DNA from: an uncultured Eggerthellaceae bacterium
Lineage (GTDB): Bacteria; Actinomycetota; Coriobacteriia; Coriobacteriales; Eggerthellaceae
Reading direction: 5' to 3'
NCBI GenBank assembly: GCA_944321455.1
Contig: CALULI010000006.1
Coordinates: 248,001-312,000, forward strand
DNA length: 64,000 nucleotides
Below, piece after piece: positions 1 to 7,393 of the stretch. The first letter of the stretch is position 1, and each line of letters starts with the position of its first letter. Made by a program: the position numbers and the translations under genes. The notes below the pieces were generated by a model. That model did no database searches. It was not told the DNA's origin and saw only the letters and a list, made by a program, of their open reading frames with translations.

Positions 1-787
1 TACCAAGCTGAGCGTAAGCACGGTCAACAACAACATTGCCCGTTACCGTTTGAGGCTTGCCATTATTGGCGGTACCACCTGAATTACCCGTGTTGACAGT
101 ACCGTTATTGATTGCTTCCTGGGCAGCCTGTGCGTTAGCAGCAGATTCAGCTTCTTCGCGCTGTTCCATCAACTGCTGAGCTTCAGCGCTCAAGTTATCA
201 TATACTGCCTGAGCTTCGCTCTGTGCAGCCTGCGCGCTGTTCATAACCTGTTCTGCTTCAGCAGCCTTGTCAGCTGCTAGCTGAGCCTGAGTTTCAGCTT
301 CAGTCTTAGCATTTTCAAGTTCGGTACGCGCATCCTTGGTTTCCTGAACCAGCTCTGCATCGTTTTCATTGAGCTTGTTAAACAGGCTCATGTTGGTTGC
401 AAATTCTTCAAACGTAGAAGAGCCCAGCAAAACGTCAATGATGGACGTGCCGCCGCTGCGATACATTTCCTTAGCGCGGTCACCTAACTGCTTCTGCAAA
501 GCAGCAACCTTTTCTGATGTTTCATCAATCTGAGCCTGCGCTTCAGCTACCTTTTCTTCAGCAGCCTTCTGAGCTTCAATAGCTTCCTGGTAATCGTTCT
601 GCGCAGCATCAAGCTGATCAGAAAGATCGTTGAGCTGAGCGAGTGCTTGATCTGCTTCGCTTTGCGCATCCGTTGCAGGATCTGCTTGCGCTGAAGCGAA
701 AGGAATCATCAAGCCTACCGTCAAGACTACTGCCAGAATGGCGCTTAACAGTGAACGCTTTGTAATTACCTTAGAAGTATGTACCAT
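1..787 (-). CDS. Secreted coiled-coil NlpC/P60-type peptidoglycan hydrolase, N-terminal part
   Basis: The gene runs off the left edge, so its C-terminus is missing. The ATG at 787 follows a GGAGG ribosome site. The product has a signal peptide (Lys-Arg start, hydrophobic stretch, then an AQA cleavage region near residue 32). About 190 residues follow, rich in Ala, Gln and Glu, with the pattern of a long coiled coil; this resembles the N-terminal domain of PcsB/RipA/CwlO-type cell-separation hydrolases. After a Gly/Asn/Thr linker, the last visible residues (VVDRAYAQLG) fit the start of an NlpC/P60 domain. The family cleaves peptide stems in peptidoglycan outside the membrane. The signal peptide and coiled coil are seen directly; the catalytic domain is inferred because its Cys-His residues lie outside the window. 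Confidence 0.8.
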   Translation of the reverse strand, partial: MVHTSKVITKRSLLSAILAVVLTVGLMIPFASAQADPATDAQSEADQALAQLNDLSDQLDAAQNDYQEAIEAQKAAEEKVAEAQAQIDETSEKVAALQKQLGDRAKEMYRSGGTSIIDVLLGSSTFEEFATNMSLFNKLNENDAELVQETKDARTELENAKTEAETQAQLAADKAAEAEQVMNSAQAAQSEAQAVYDNLSAEAQQLMEQREEAESAANAQAAQEAINNGTVNTGNSGGTANNGKPQTVTGNVVVDRAYAQLG

Positions 788-924
788 AACTGCCTGGCCT
801 CCTCACCGAGCAGAGCGATTGTTCTTTACTGCCTTCATCGAAGGTAAAGATAGTTTCATACTAGCAGACTCGCTCGTAAAGAGAAGCGCGGCTTCATAGA
901 TTCTCCGCTTCAACAACACAAGCT

Positions 925-2484
925 TTAACTCATGATTGAAGGAGGCTTCTTGTTTTCAGCCTGAAGCTGCTCGTGCTCTTCCCTGTCACGTTCATCACGC
1001 TGGCGGCGCGCCTCTTCAGCACGCTTGCGGCGACGCTCTTTGCGAGCAGCCTCGTGTGCCACGTGAGTTTGCAGGTTAGAAGCATCAGGAAGCGGTGTTT
1101 CGTAGCGAACACCACGCAAGGCAGCAATTTTTGCCTGCATGAACAGGAAGACGAAGCCCACAATGCCTGCCACAAACGAAGCAGAAAGAATAGCCACTTT
1201 CGCTACTACAATGTGTCCAGGATCCACGAAGGCTAAGTTGGCAACAAAGATTGCCATGGTAAAACCAACGCCGCCTAAAAGCCCCGCTCCTAACATGTGG
1301 CCCCAATTGACGTTTTCAGGAAGCGATGAAATTTTGGTTTTCACAATAATGAAGCTAAGAATCATGATGCCTAGGGGCTTACCAATTAAAAGACCAAAGA
1401 AGACACCGAAAAAGACCGAATCGCCCAGAATTTCTCCTAAGCCGCCGCCCACAAATGACACATCGGCATTGGTAAGCGCAAACAGCGGCAGGATAGCAAA
1501 ATAAACCCACGGATAGAGCAGACGCTCCAACCTGGTTGCAGGAGGAACCACCTGACGAGCCACGCGTGCCAAACGCGCTACCCCTTCAAGATAGTCCGAC
1601 TGGCCAATGATGGGCGTATCGGGTATCAAGTTTTGATGCGATTGACGTACCTGTTCACCCGACCAGTCAACAAATTTGCGAATGTTAACGCGCGAACCAG
1701 AAGGAATGGTAAAAGCAAGCAAAACACCCGCAATAGTTGAATGAACGCCCGACATAAACACGCAATACCACAGCAGCACGCCGCCAATAAGATAGGGCGC
1801 CAATGAATAGATGTGATTGCGGTTCATGATCATAAGAACAACCAGAATCACCAGCGCGCAGACAAGCCAGGCAGGCGATGGGCTTTGACCATAAAAGATA
1901 GCAATAATCAAAATTGCAATGATGTCGTCAGCCACAGCAAGGGTGCTTAAAAACACGCGCACACCACTGGGAACGCGCGATCCTAACAGCGCCAAAATAC
2001 CTAACGCAAACGCGATGTCTGTTGCCGTTGGTACGCCCCAGCCCATAATGGCCTCAGGGTTTTGCGCATTAAATAAAAGATAGATGCCAATTGGGGCTAG
2101 CACGCCACCAATAGCAGCGCCTACGGGCAAAATAGCCTGACGGATGTTGGTCAGTTCGCCAACGGTCATTTCATACTTAATTTCAAGGCCTACCAACAAA
2201 AAGAAGATAGCCATAAAAATGTCATTGATGATATGCGCAAGCGTCATAGAGACCGAGCTGTCTCCAAACCCAAGGGAGACTTCGGTATGCCAAAAATGAT
2301 AGAACTGGTCATAAAACGCCGTGTTAGCAACAACCAGCGCAACAATAGCAGCCAGCAACATTACCGCTGCTGCCTTTGTGGTGGAATGCGTTAATTCAAG
2401 AATGCGGTTATAGCGTTTCTGATGACGCTCCACTTCTTGAATGAAGATGGAATCGTGCCCATCAGGTGTTTTCGTAGTGGACAT
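925..2484 (-). CDS. nhaA: NhaA-type Na+/H+ antiporter
   Basis: Membrane antiporter that exchanges sodium for protons and controls internal pH and sodium. Family hallmarks are visible: the paired aspartates in LAVADDIIAIL (about residues 186-187) and the upstream aspartate in PTATDIAFALG, which match Asp163/164 and Asp133 of the E. coli protein. The protein is about 519 residues, against 388 in E. coli. The extra length lies in a central hydrophilic stretch of roughly 50 residues (near 270-320) and a highly charged Arg/Glu-rich C-terminal tail of about 60 residues. An upstream in-frame start exists at 2526, but the ATG at 2484 has the better ribosome site (AGAAGGA). The hpf terminator lies just upstream, so this gene probably has its own promoter. 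Confidence 0.93.
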   Translation of the reverse strand: MSTTKTPDGHDSIFIQEVERHQKRYNRILELTHSTTKAAAVMLLAAIVALVVANTAFYDQFYHFWHTEVSLGFGDSSVSMTLAHIINDIFMAIFFLLVGLEIKYEMTVGELTNIRQAILPVGAAIGGVLAPIGIYLLFNAQNPEAIMGWGVPTATDIAFALGILALLGSRVPSGVRVFLSTLAVADDIIAILIIAIFYGQSPSPAWLVCALVILVVLMIMNRNHIYSLAPYLIGGVLLWYCVFMSGVHSTIAGVLLAFTIPSGSRVNIRKFVDWSGEQVRQSHQNLIPDTPIIGQSDYLEGVARLARVARQVVPPATRLERLLYPWVYFAILPLFALTNADVSFVGGGLGEILGDSVFFGVFFGLLIGKPLGIMILSFIIVKTKISSLPENVNWGHMLGAGLLGGVGFTMAIFVANLAFVDPGHIVVAKVAILSASFVAGIVGFVFLFMQAKIAALRGVRYETPLPDASNLQTHVAHEAARKERRRKRAEEARRQRDERDREEHEQLQAENKKPPSIMS

Positions 2485-2524
2485 GAATAATCCTTCTGAT
2501 AAGGGATAGTTAAACAATCGTAAC

Positions 2525-2558
2525 AAAAAGGGAACCTTCCTTATTGGAAGATTCCCTT
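2525..2558 (-). terminator. Rho-independent terminator of hpf
   Basis: Read on the minus strand, a 13-base stem with one mismatch (arms 2546-2558 and 2528-2540) is followed by a run of five T. It lies 29 bases past the hpf stop codon and in front of nhaA. Confidence 0.85.
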
Positions 2559-2586
2559 CTAACGATCAATTATTGAACGCCACGTA

Positions 2587-3144
2587 CTACTTTTGCTTGA
2601 TCAAGCCGTAGCCGCCATTGGAACGACGATACAAAATGTTGACTTCATTGGAGTCACGATCAATGTAGGCAAAGAAGTCATGACCCAAAAGATCAATCTG
2701 AATAAGAGCTTCTTCTTCAGTCAGTGGCTCAAATTCAACTTCCTTAACACGAACGATTTCATCATCAGCGGAAAGTTCCTGCATCAAGCCATCAAGGTCA
2801 AGCTCTGTTGGCTTCTTTTCAACAGGCGCGCTTGCAATCTTTTTGTCAATAACACGCGTCTTGTACTTACGAAGCTGACGCAAAACCTTTGCTGCTGCTA
2901 CGTCAATTGCGGCATACATGTTCTCTTCGTATTCTTCTACACGAATAATGTGGCCGCGTGCACGCATCGTAACTTCGCAGCATGCAGGAGTAGGATTAGC
3001 AGGATTCTTTTCCACCTGAAGAACTACTTCAGCGGTCAATGGATCAATGTCCATAACCTTCATGGAGTTGCCAATCTTTTCTTCTGCGTAGGACCGCAGA
3101 GCATCAGTTATAGGCATTTTGCGGCCAGTGATGGTGATATCCAT
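2587..3144 (-). CDS. hpf: Ribosome hibernation promoting factor, long form
   Basis: Binds the 30S subunit and makes 100S ribosome dimers in resting cells. The 185-residue length fits the long HPF form: an N-terminal RaiA/YfiA-type fold (residues 1-100, MDITITGRKMPITDALR) plus a C-terminal dimerisation domain (about 130-185, ending in YRRSNGGYGLIKQK). The ATG at 3144 has a GAGGTG ribosome site. It has its own terminator and sits alone between the ABC transporter operon and nhaA, so it is probably monocistronic. Confidence 0.95.
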   Translation of the reverse strand: MDITITGRKMPITDALRSYAEEKIGNSMKVMDIDPLTAEVVLQVEKNPANPTPACCEVTMRARGHIIRVEEYEENMYAAIDVAAAKVLRQLRKYKTRVIDKKIASAPVEKKPTELDLDGLMQELSADDEIVRVKEVEFEPLTEEEALIQIDLLGHDFFAYIDRDSNEVNILYRRSNGGYGLIKQK

Positions 3145-3320
3145 GACTTCACCTCTTCAACTTGTAATGGATATTTAAGATTGACGACGGAAGGAAACGA
3201 AGCCCTGCATGCATGCGTTCGCACAGGCGGTTGTTTTATCCCCTCGTCAACCGAACTTACTGTTTCTAGTGTATCAAAAGATACGCATCATCTTATGCGC
3301 TGTCAAAAACTAATCTGCAA

Positions 3321-3408
3321 TTCCTTGTTAATCTTCGCTTCCTTGTTGATCGTTGGTCTTAGCTTCCTTGTTGATGGCTAATCTTCGCTTCCCTGTTGAT
3401 AGCGCGAC
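3321..3408. repeat. 25-base degenerate tandem repeat at the 3' end of the ABC ATPase gene
   Basis: Four copies of a TTCCTTGTTGAT-type unit begin at 3321, 3339, 3364 and 3389, with steps of 18, 25 and 25 bases. The last copy is the coding end and the copies at 3339-3388 lie around and after the stop codon (3378-3380). The array therefore looks like a duplicated gene end. See findings for the wider pattern. Confidence 0.75.
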
Positions 3409-4160
3409 AAGAACGACTTGGTGCGATTGTGTTGCGGATTATTGATAACTTCCTGAGCAGGACCCTCTTCCACGATAACGCCGCCATCCATGAACACCAC
3501 GCGATCAGACACGTCACGGGCAAACGTCATTTCGTGCGTCACGATAACCATAGTCATGTGTTCTTCAGCAAGGGAGCGAATAACCTTGAGAACTTCTTGA
3601 GTAAGTTCAGGATCAAGCGCACTGGTTGGTTCATCAAAGAAAAGGATCTGTGGATTCAGGCACAGCGCACGCGCAATAGCAACACGTTGCTGCTGACCAC
3701 CCGAAAGCTCACAAGGGTAGTTGTCTTCTTTGCCCTCAAGCCCCATCTGCGCTAAAAGCTTGCGCGCCTGCGCTTCAACTTCGCCCTTTTCGCGCTTTTG
3801 CACGGCAATAGGTGCATCCATCACATTGCGAAGCGCTGAATAGTGAGGGAACAGGTTGAAGTTCTGGAACACCAAACCAAAACGCTGACGTGCTGCTTGG
3901 TCTGCTTCTTTACCTTTATAAACCGCAACGCCCTGATCATTGTTTTCCGCAACGACGACATCCCCGTAGCGCAAGGAGCCACCTTCGAAGCGCTCAAGCA
4001 ATGTGGCGCAACGCAGCAAGGTTGACTTACCCGATCCTGAAGGACCAATGATGGAAACCACTTCGCCTGGATGAACCGCAAGCGAAATATCCTTCAGCAC
4101 TTCGGTGTTATTAAATCTTTTCTGAATATGATCAAGGCTGATAACTGCTTGTGTGGTCAT
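3378..4160 (-). CDS. Polar amino-acid ABC transporter, ATP-binding subunit
   Basis: ATPase of an amino-acid importer (GlnQ/HisP type). Walker A is GPSGSGKST (near residue 41), the signature is [15 protein letters not shown], Walker B is [14 protein letters not shown], and the switch histidine is in VIVTHEM. The ATG at 4160 is preferred over a TTG two codons upstream because it follows AAGGACGGGG. It is the last gene of a three-gene set (binding protein, permease, ATPase), 15 bases after the permease. An extra stretch near residues 75-90 ([18 protein letters not shown]) lies between Walker A and the Q-loop. Substrate cannot be told from sequence. Confidence 0.93.
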   Translation of the reverse strand: MTTQAVISLDHIQKRFNNTEVLKDISLAVHPGEVVSIIGPSGSGKSTLLRCATLLERFEGGSLRYGDVVVAENNDQGVAVYKGKEADQAARQRFGLVFQNFNLFPHYSALRNVMDAPIAVQKREKGEVEAQARKLLAQMGLEGKEDNYPCELSGGQQQRVAIARALCLNPQILFFDEPTSALDPELTQEVLKVIRSLAEEHMTMVIVTHEMTFARDVSDRVVFMDGGVIVEEGPAQEVINNPQHNRTKSFLSRYQQGSED

Positions 4161-4175
4161 GAACAATCCCCGTCC

Positions 4176-4829
4176 TTAATCGTGATAGTAGCTCAAGCGC
4201 TTTTCGATGCGTGCGATGATAGCTTCCACCACAAAGGTGAACACCCAATAAAACGCCGCCGCAACAATAAACGCTGTCAAGACGCCTTGCGAAGAAACAA
4301 TTGCACGTGCCGTGGTGAAGAGTTCCGCCACGCCAATCGTAAAGGCAAGGGACGTATCCTTAACCAACACGATGATTTCGTTGCCCATTGCAGGAATGAT
4401 GCGCTTAATAACCTGAGGCATGATAATTTTCATGAACGTCTGAGCGCGTGAATAGCCCAAGACTTGCGCGGCTTCGCGCTGGCCTACGGGAATAGACTGA
4501 ATGCCGCTTCGGTAGATTTCTGCGAAATAGGCAGAGTAATTCAAAACGAAGGCAACAATGGTCGCCCCGAATTTCCATTCGGTGCTTAACTGAACACCAA
4601 ACACATACCATGGCGCGAAGTAAATAAACATCAGCTGCAGCATTAACGGCGTGCCGCGCATGATAGAAATATAGACGCGCGTCAGAGCTGATAGCACCGT
4701 AAAGCGCGACATGCGGCACAGGGCAACAAGGACACCCAAAGGCAGAGCGCCTACCAGTGTGCAGGCAAAAATCTGCAGGGTGACCACAAAACCCTCAGTC
4801 AACATAGAGAGCATGGTGACAAAATCCAT
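4176..4829 (-). CDS. Polar amino-acid ABC transporter, permease subunit
   Basis: Inner-membrane subunit of the HisM/GlnP family (217 residues, about five membrane helices). The family loop that docks on the ATPase is visible as EAAQVLGYSRAQTFMKIIMPQVIKRIIPAMGNE (motif EAA---G, near residues 138-160). The ATG at 4829 has a GGAGGG ribosome site. Only one permease gene is present, so the pore is probably a homodimer. Confidence 0.93.
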   Translation of the reverse strand: MDFVTMLSMLTEGFVVTLQIFACTLVGALPLGVLVALCRMSRFTVLSALTRVYISIMRGTPLMLQLMFIYFAPWYVFGVQLSTEWKFGATIVAFVLNYSAYFAEIYRSGIQSIPVGQREAAQVLGYSRAQTFMKIIMPQVIKRIIPAMGNEIIVLVKDTSLAFTIGVAELFTTARAIVSSQGVLTAFIVAAAFYWVFTFVVEAIIARIEKRLSYYHD

Positions 4830-4883
4830 TGCTCGCTTCCCTCCTCAAAGCGTCCCATTAAGGCAATAGGACGTCATAACACG

Positions 4884-4918
4884 AAAAATACGGGCCCGAG
4901 TTACCTCGCGCCCGTATT
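4884..4918 (-). terminator. Terminator-like hairpin between binding-protein and permease genes
   Basis: On the minus strand, a 14-base stem (one mismatch; arms 4905-4918 and 4887-4900) is followed by five T. It sits in the 109-base gap between the binding-protein gene and the permease gene. Such internal hairpins usually let more binding protein than membrane subunits be made; that role is inferred here. Confidence 0.8.
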
Positions 4919-4938
4919 CCAACAAGCATCGTTATTGA

Positions 4939-5760
4939 TTATTCAAGAATCCAGTTTTCCATATTAATGGCTTCGTACTTGCTTGCGATTTCTTCAACCG
5001 TTCCGTCTTCATACATTTCACGAAGCGTCTGCTCTACCTGAGAAGCAAGATCTTCGTTACCCGTCTTGAATGCTACGGCATAGCTTTCTGTGGAAAGCTG
5101 TTCGTCAAGAATGGTGTAGCCTTCCTGGCCAGCAATCAAATTGCTTGCAACGGGCAAGTCAAGAGCGATAGCGTCAACTGCGCCTGACTCAAGCTGCATA
5201 AAGGCTGTGTTGTAATCAGCGATAGTTTCAAGGTTGGCAAAGGTTGCAGCAAGCTCAGCCTGGTCTCCACCTTCAGCCAACAGGTTATATGCTGCCGAAT
5301 TTACCTGAGCCAGTACCGTCTTGCCTTCAAGATCTGCAAGAGAAGAGATGCCAGAATTATCACGAACAAGCACTACCTGGCTGTTTGAATAGTAAGGAGC
5401 GGTAAATGAGTACTGATCTTCACGGCCTTCCATAGTAAAGCCATTCCAGATGCAATCAATGGTGCCAGAATCAATCAAAGAGTCCTTTGCGTCCCAGTCA
5501 ATAGCATTGAGTTCAATTTCCCAACCCTTACGCTCACAAACCTCAGCAGCAAGGTCAAGGTCAAAACCGGTGTAGTTGCCATCATCGCCCACATAACCAA
5601 ATGGTGGGAAGTTCTGGTCAAAGCCAACCGTCAGTGTTCCATCAAAGCTGGATGCTTCTTCGCTTTTTTCTTCGTTTCCAGAAGAGCAGCCAACCATAAC
5701 AGCTGCCGTCAGACACACCATGCAGGCCAACGTAAGCAGCATCAGAAGTTTCTTTTTCAT
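4939..5760 (-). CDS. Amino-acid ABC transporter substrate-binding lipoprotein
   Basis: Extracellular binding protein (SBP_bac_3 family) tethered by lipid. The start ATG at 5760 gives a clean lipoprotein signal: MKKKLL, a hydrophobic core, and a lipobox ending MVGC (Cys near residue 25). The mature part has the family features: TVGFDQNFPPFGY, YTGFDLDLAAEVCER and IDCIWNGFTMEGRE. Length (273 residues) is normal. A longer start at 5817 would spoil the signal peptide; AAGAGGA precedes 5760. First gene of the transporter operon. The motif set fits cystine/glutamine/His-type binders, but the ligand is not assignable. Confidence 0.93.
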   Translation of the reverse strand: MKKKLLMLLTLACMVCLTAAVMVGCSSGNEEKSEEASSFDGTLTVGFDQNFPPFGYVGDDGNYTGFDLDLAAEVCERKGWEIELNAIDWDAKDSLIDSGTIDCIWNGFTMEGREDQYSFTAPYYSNSQVVLVRDNSGISSLADLEGKTVLAQVNSAAYNLLAEGGDQAELAATFANLETIADYNTAFMQLESGAVDAIALDLPVASNLIAGQEGYTILDEQLSTESYAVAFKTGNEDLASQVEQTLREMYEDGTVEEIASKYEAINMENWILE

Positions 5761-5839
5761 GAGATTCCTCTTTCTATTCGACCTAACAGACCTTGCCAAC
5801 ACGTGCGTCGCAGCCACAGCAAAGACTGATATGGAATAA

Positions 5840-5904
5840 GTACTTTATGACTCTACCGAGCTAAAGTACGAGCAGTATAGCACACTTACCGCAGGTAAAC
5901 TCAA
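5840..5904 (-). promoter_or_regulatory. Likely promoter and leader hairpin of the amino-acid transporter operon
   Basis: Minus strand: a -35-like TTGAGT (5899-5904), 19 bases, then TATACT (5874-5879). An inverted repeat TTACC-gca-GGTAA lies inside the spacer and could be an operator. Just downstream of the expected start, GTACTTTA and TAAAGTAC (5840-5847 and 5862-5869) form an 8-base perfect stem. Promoter assignment is by pattern only. Confidence 0.5.
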
Positions 5905-5976
5905 ACGAATGGTCAAACGGTAGTTGTTGAACACTCTCATCAAAGTGACAAGTTCGCAAATTATTCAAAAAAGAGG

Positions 5977-6006
5977 TTGCCCACCGTAAGCTGTGCGCTA
6001 TACAAT
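5977..6006 (+). promoter_or_regulatory. Likely promoter giving a leaderless acetyltransferase mRNA
   Basis: TTGCCC (5977-5982), 18 bases, TACAAT (6001-6006). Transcription would start about base 6013, next to the ATG at 6014. No ribosome site stands in front of that ATG, so a leaderless message is plausible; actinobacteria use many. Confidence 0.5.
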
Positions 6007-6013
6007 TCGCATC

Positions 6014-6616
6014 ATGAATACTTCAGCACATATCAGAGTCGCCACAATCGAAGATGCTCCTGAAATCTTAGCGGTATATGCTCCCTATGTGGAAACTACT
6101 GCTGTCACGTTTGAGCTTACCGTCCCTGATCAGGAAACCTTTACGGACCGTGTTCGTAATACGCTTCAGCGCTTCCCCTATTTGGTAGCTGAAGACGAAT
6201 CGGGCATTGTTGGTTTCACCTATGCTTCACCCTATCGTCCGCGCGAAGCATACGTCCGCACGATTGAAACATCAATCTACGTTAAGCAAGGATATAAGGG
6301 CAAAGGACTTGGCCGACGCCTTTATAACGCTCTTGCTGCTGTTTTGAGCATGCAAAACGTTTACAACATGAACGCCTGCATTGCCTACATTGAGCCTGAA
6401 GATGAATATGTCACTCGCGCAAGCGTCCATTTTCATGAGCGTGTCGGATTTAGGGTTGTGGGCCATTTCACCCGATGCAGCCGCAAATTTGATCGCTGGT
6501 ACGACGTGGTCTGGATGGAGCGCTTGCTTGGCGATCACGATGATAATCCAGGAGATTTTATTCCGTTTCCTGAACTGGACCGTGCCGAAGTGGACAAGGT
6601 GCTCGAACAGCAATAG
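6014..6616 (+). CDS. GNAT family N-acetyltransferase (phosphinothricin-acetyltransferase-like)
   Basis: Transfers an acetyl group from acetyl-CoA to an amine. The protein reads as one GNAT domain: an N-terminal IRVATIEDAPEILAVYAPYV, the sub-group feature TAVTFELTVPD, and the acetyl-CoA loop YKGKGLGRRLYNAL (near residue 95-108), then FHERVGFRVVGHFTRCSRKF. This order matches the Pat/YncA branch, whose members acetylate methionine sulfone-like or phosphinothricin-like compounds; the true substrate is unknown. Start: ATG 6014 fits the promoter next to it; an in-frame GTG at 5993 is the alternative and has an AAGAGG 16 bases upstream. Confidence 0.88.
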   Translation: MNTSAHIRVATIEDAPEILAVYAPYVETTAVTFELTVPDQETFTDRVRNTLQRFPYLVAEDESGIVGFTYASPYRPREAYVRTIETSIYVKQGYKGKGLGRRLYNALAAVLSMQNVYNMNACIAYIEPEDEYVTRASVHFHERVGFRVVGHFTRCSRKFDRWYDVVWMERLLGDHDDNPGDFIPFPELDRAEVDKVLEQQ

Positions 6617-6682
6617 AGCTTTTGTCCTATAAGCCGCATTTTGAAGTCAAATCTTCCAGGACAAACGATTAAGTGAAAAAAC

Positions 6683-6716
6683 AAAGGCCTGATAGATATT
6701 TCTATCAGGCCTTTTT
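6683..6716. terminator. Bidirectional terminator
   Basis: A perfect 14-base stem (6683-6696 with 6701-6714) has a 4-base loop and runs of T on both strands. It lies between the convergent acetyltransferase gene and the Pro/Ala-rich protein gene and can stop both. Confidence 0.85.
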
Positions 6717-6744
6717 CAGGTTTTCGTTAGATGATAACGGGGCG

Positions 6745-6783
6745 CCTTTATGTGTCTTTACTTAATTCAAAGACACATAAAGG
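6745..6783. repeat. Second perfect hairpin in the same convergent gap
   Basis: A 15-base perfect inverted repeat (6745-6759 and 6769-6783) with a 9-base loop. It lacks a T run, so it is not a plain terminator. It would protect the 3' end of the message from 7303 or pause transcription. Confidence 0.7.
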
Positions 6784-6811
6784 TCTGCAGAACCAAACGC
6801 ACGCGTTTGGC

Positions 6812-7303
6812 CTACATCATGCTCATCAAAACGACAAAGTTAAACAGCCACACAATAACGCTGAGCGCTAAGCCGATGATACCCATGATCATGCCTGGCT
6901 TTGACTTTGATGCAGGACCGTAAATGCGCTGATCCTTACGAGCCAAAACGATAGCGATGATACCAGCGATAACACCAACCAGCGGAATGAAAAGAGCACC
7001 CAAGATAGCAACGATGCCCAAAATAAGCGTTGGAACCATGCTTGGTGCAGGTGCGCCAGGCTGTGGCTGCTGCGCTTGCTGACCCTGGTAAGGAGCCTGA
7101 TTTGGCTGAGCGCCAGGCTGCTGTGGTTGCTGAGGTGCAGCTTGTGGTGCAGCCTGTGGAGCAGCCTGAGGTGCAGCTTGTGGAGCTGCCTGAGGTGCAG
7201 CCTGTGGAGCTGGTGCAGGAGCTGGTGCAGGAGCTGGTGCAGGAGCTGGTGCTGGCTGAGCAGCATTCTCTGCCTGAGGGGTGTTGTTCTGTTCTTCTGC
7301 CAT
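6812..7303 (-). CDS. Pro/Ala/Gln-rich small membrane protein (DUF4190-like)
   Basis: A 163-residue protein in two parts. Residues 1-90 are low complexity: (PA) dipeptides, then six AAPQ-type units, then Gln/Pro/Gly. Residues 90-163 hold two membrane helices (LILGIVAILGALFIPLVGVI and MIMGIIGLALSVIVWLF) joined by a short polar loop with KDQRIYG, the layout of DUF4190-type proteins. Function is unknown; the family is common in actinobacteria next to many kinds of genes. The N-terminal tail is predicted to be disordered and to face the cytoplasm or wall. The ATG at 7303 follows AAGGAGA. Confidence 0.75.
   Translation of the reverse strand: MAEEQNNTPQAENAAQPAPAPAPAPAPAPAPAPQAAPQAAPQAAPQAAPQAAPQAAPQQPQQPGAQPNQAPYQGQQAQQPQPGAPAPSMVPTLILGIVAILGALFIPLVGVIAGIIAIVLARKDQRIYGPASKSKPGMIMGIIGLALSVIVWLFNFVVLMSMM
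7116..7250. repeat. Coding low-complexity tandem repeat
   Basis: Tandem short units (Gly/Ala-type GTGCAGCCTGTGGAG and GGAGCTGGTGCA steps) encode AAPQ and PA repeats. The unit lengths are multiples of three, so copy-number change would alter length without breaking the frame. Confidence 0.8.
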
Positions 7304-7393
7304 GATATATCTCCTTATGCCTAATGGCTTATAGATCTTTGACCGTGTGACTATACCATATCACCAGCCAAATTATTCCCGTATCTAAGAAGC

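Noticed and set aside
2593-3381. 262-codon plus-strand frame opposite hpf
   Set aside because: Shadow of hpf plus its promoter region; composition is unlike real proteins here.
7116-7250. Repeat considered as a CRISPR-like array
   Set aside because: Units are tiny, have no spacers and encode a protein.
7030-7324. Plus-strand frames opposite the Pro/Ala repeat
   Set aside because: They exist only because the repeat keeps all frames open; the products are Val/Glu or Trp/Cys/Ser repeats without start signals.
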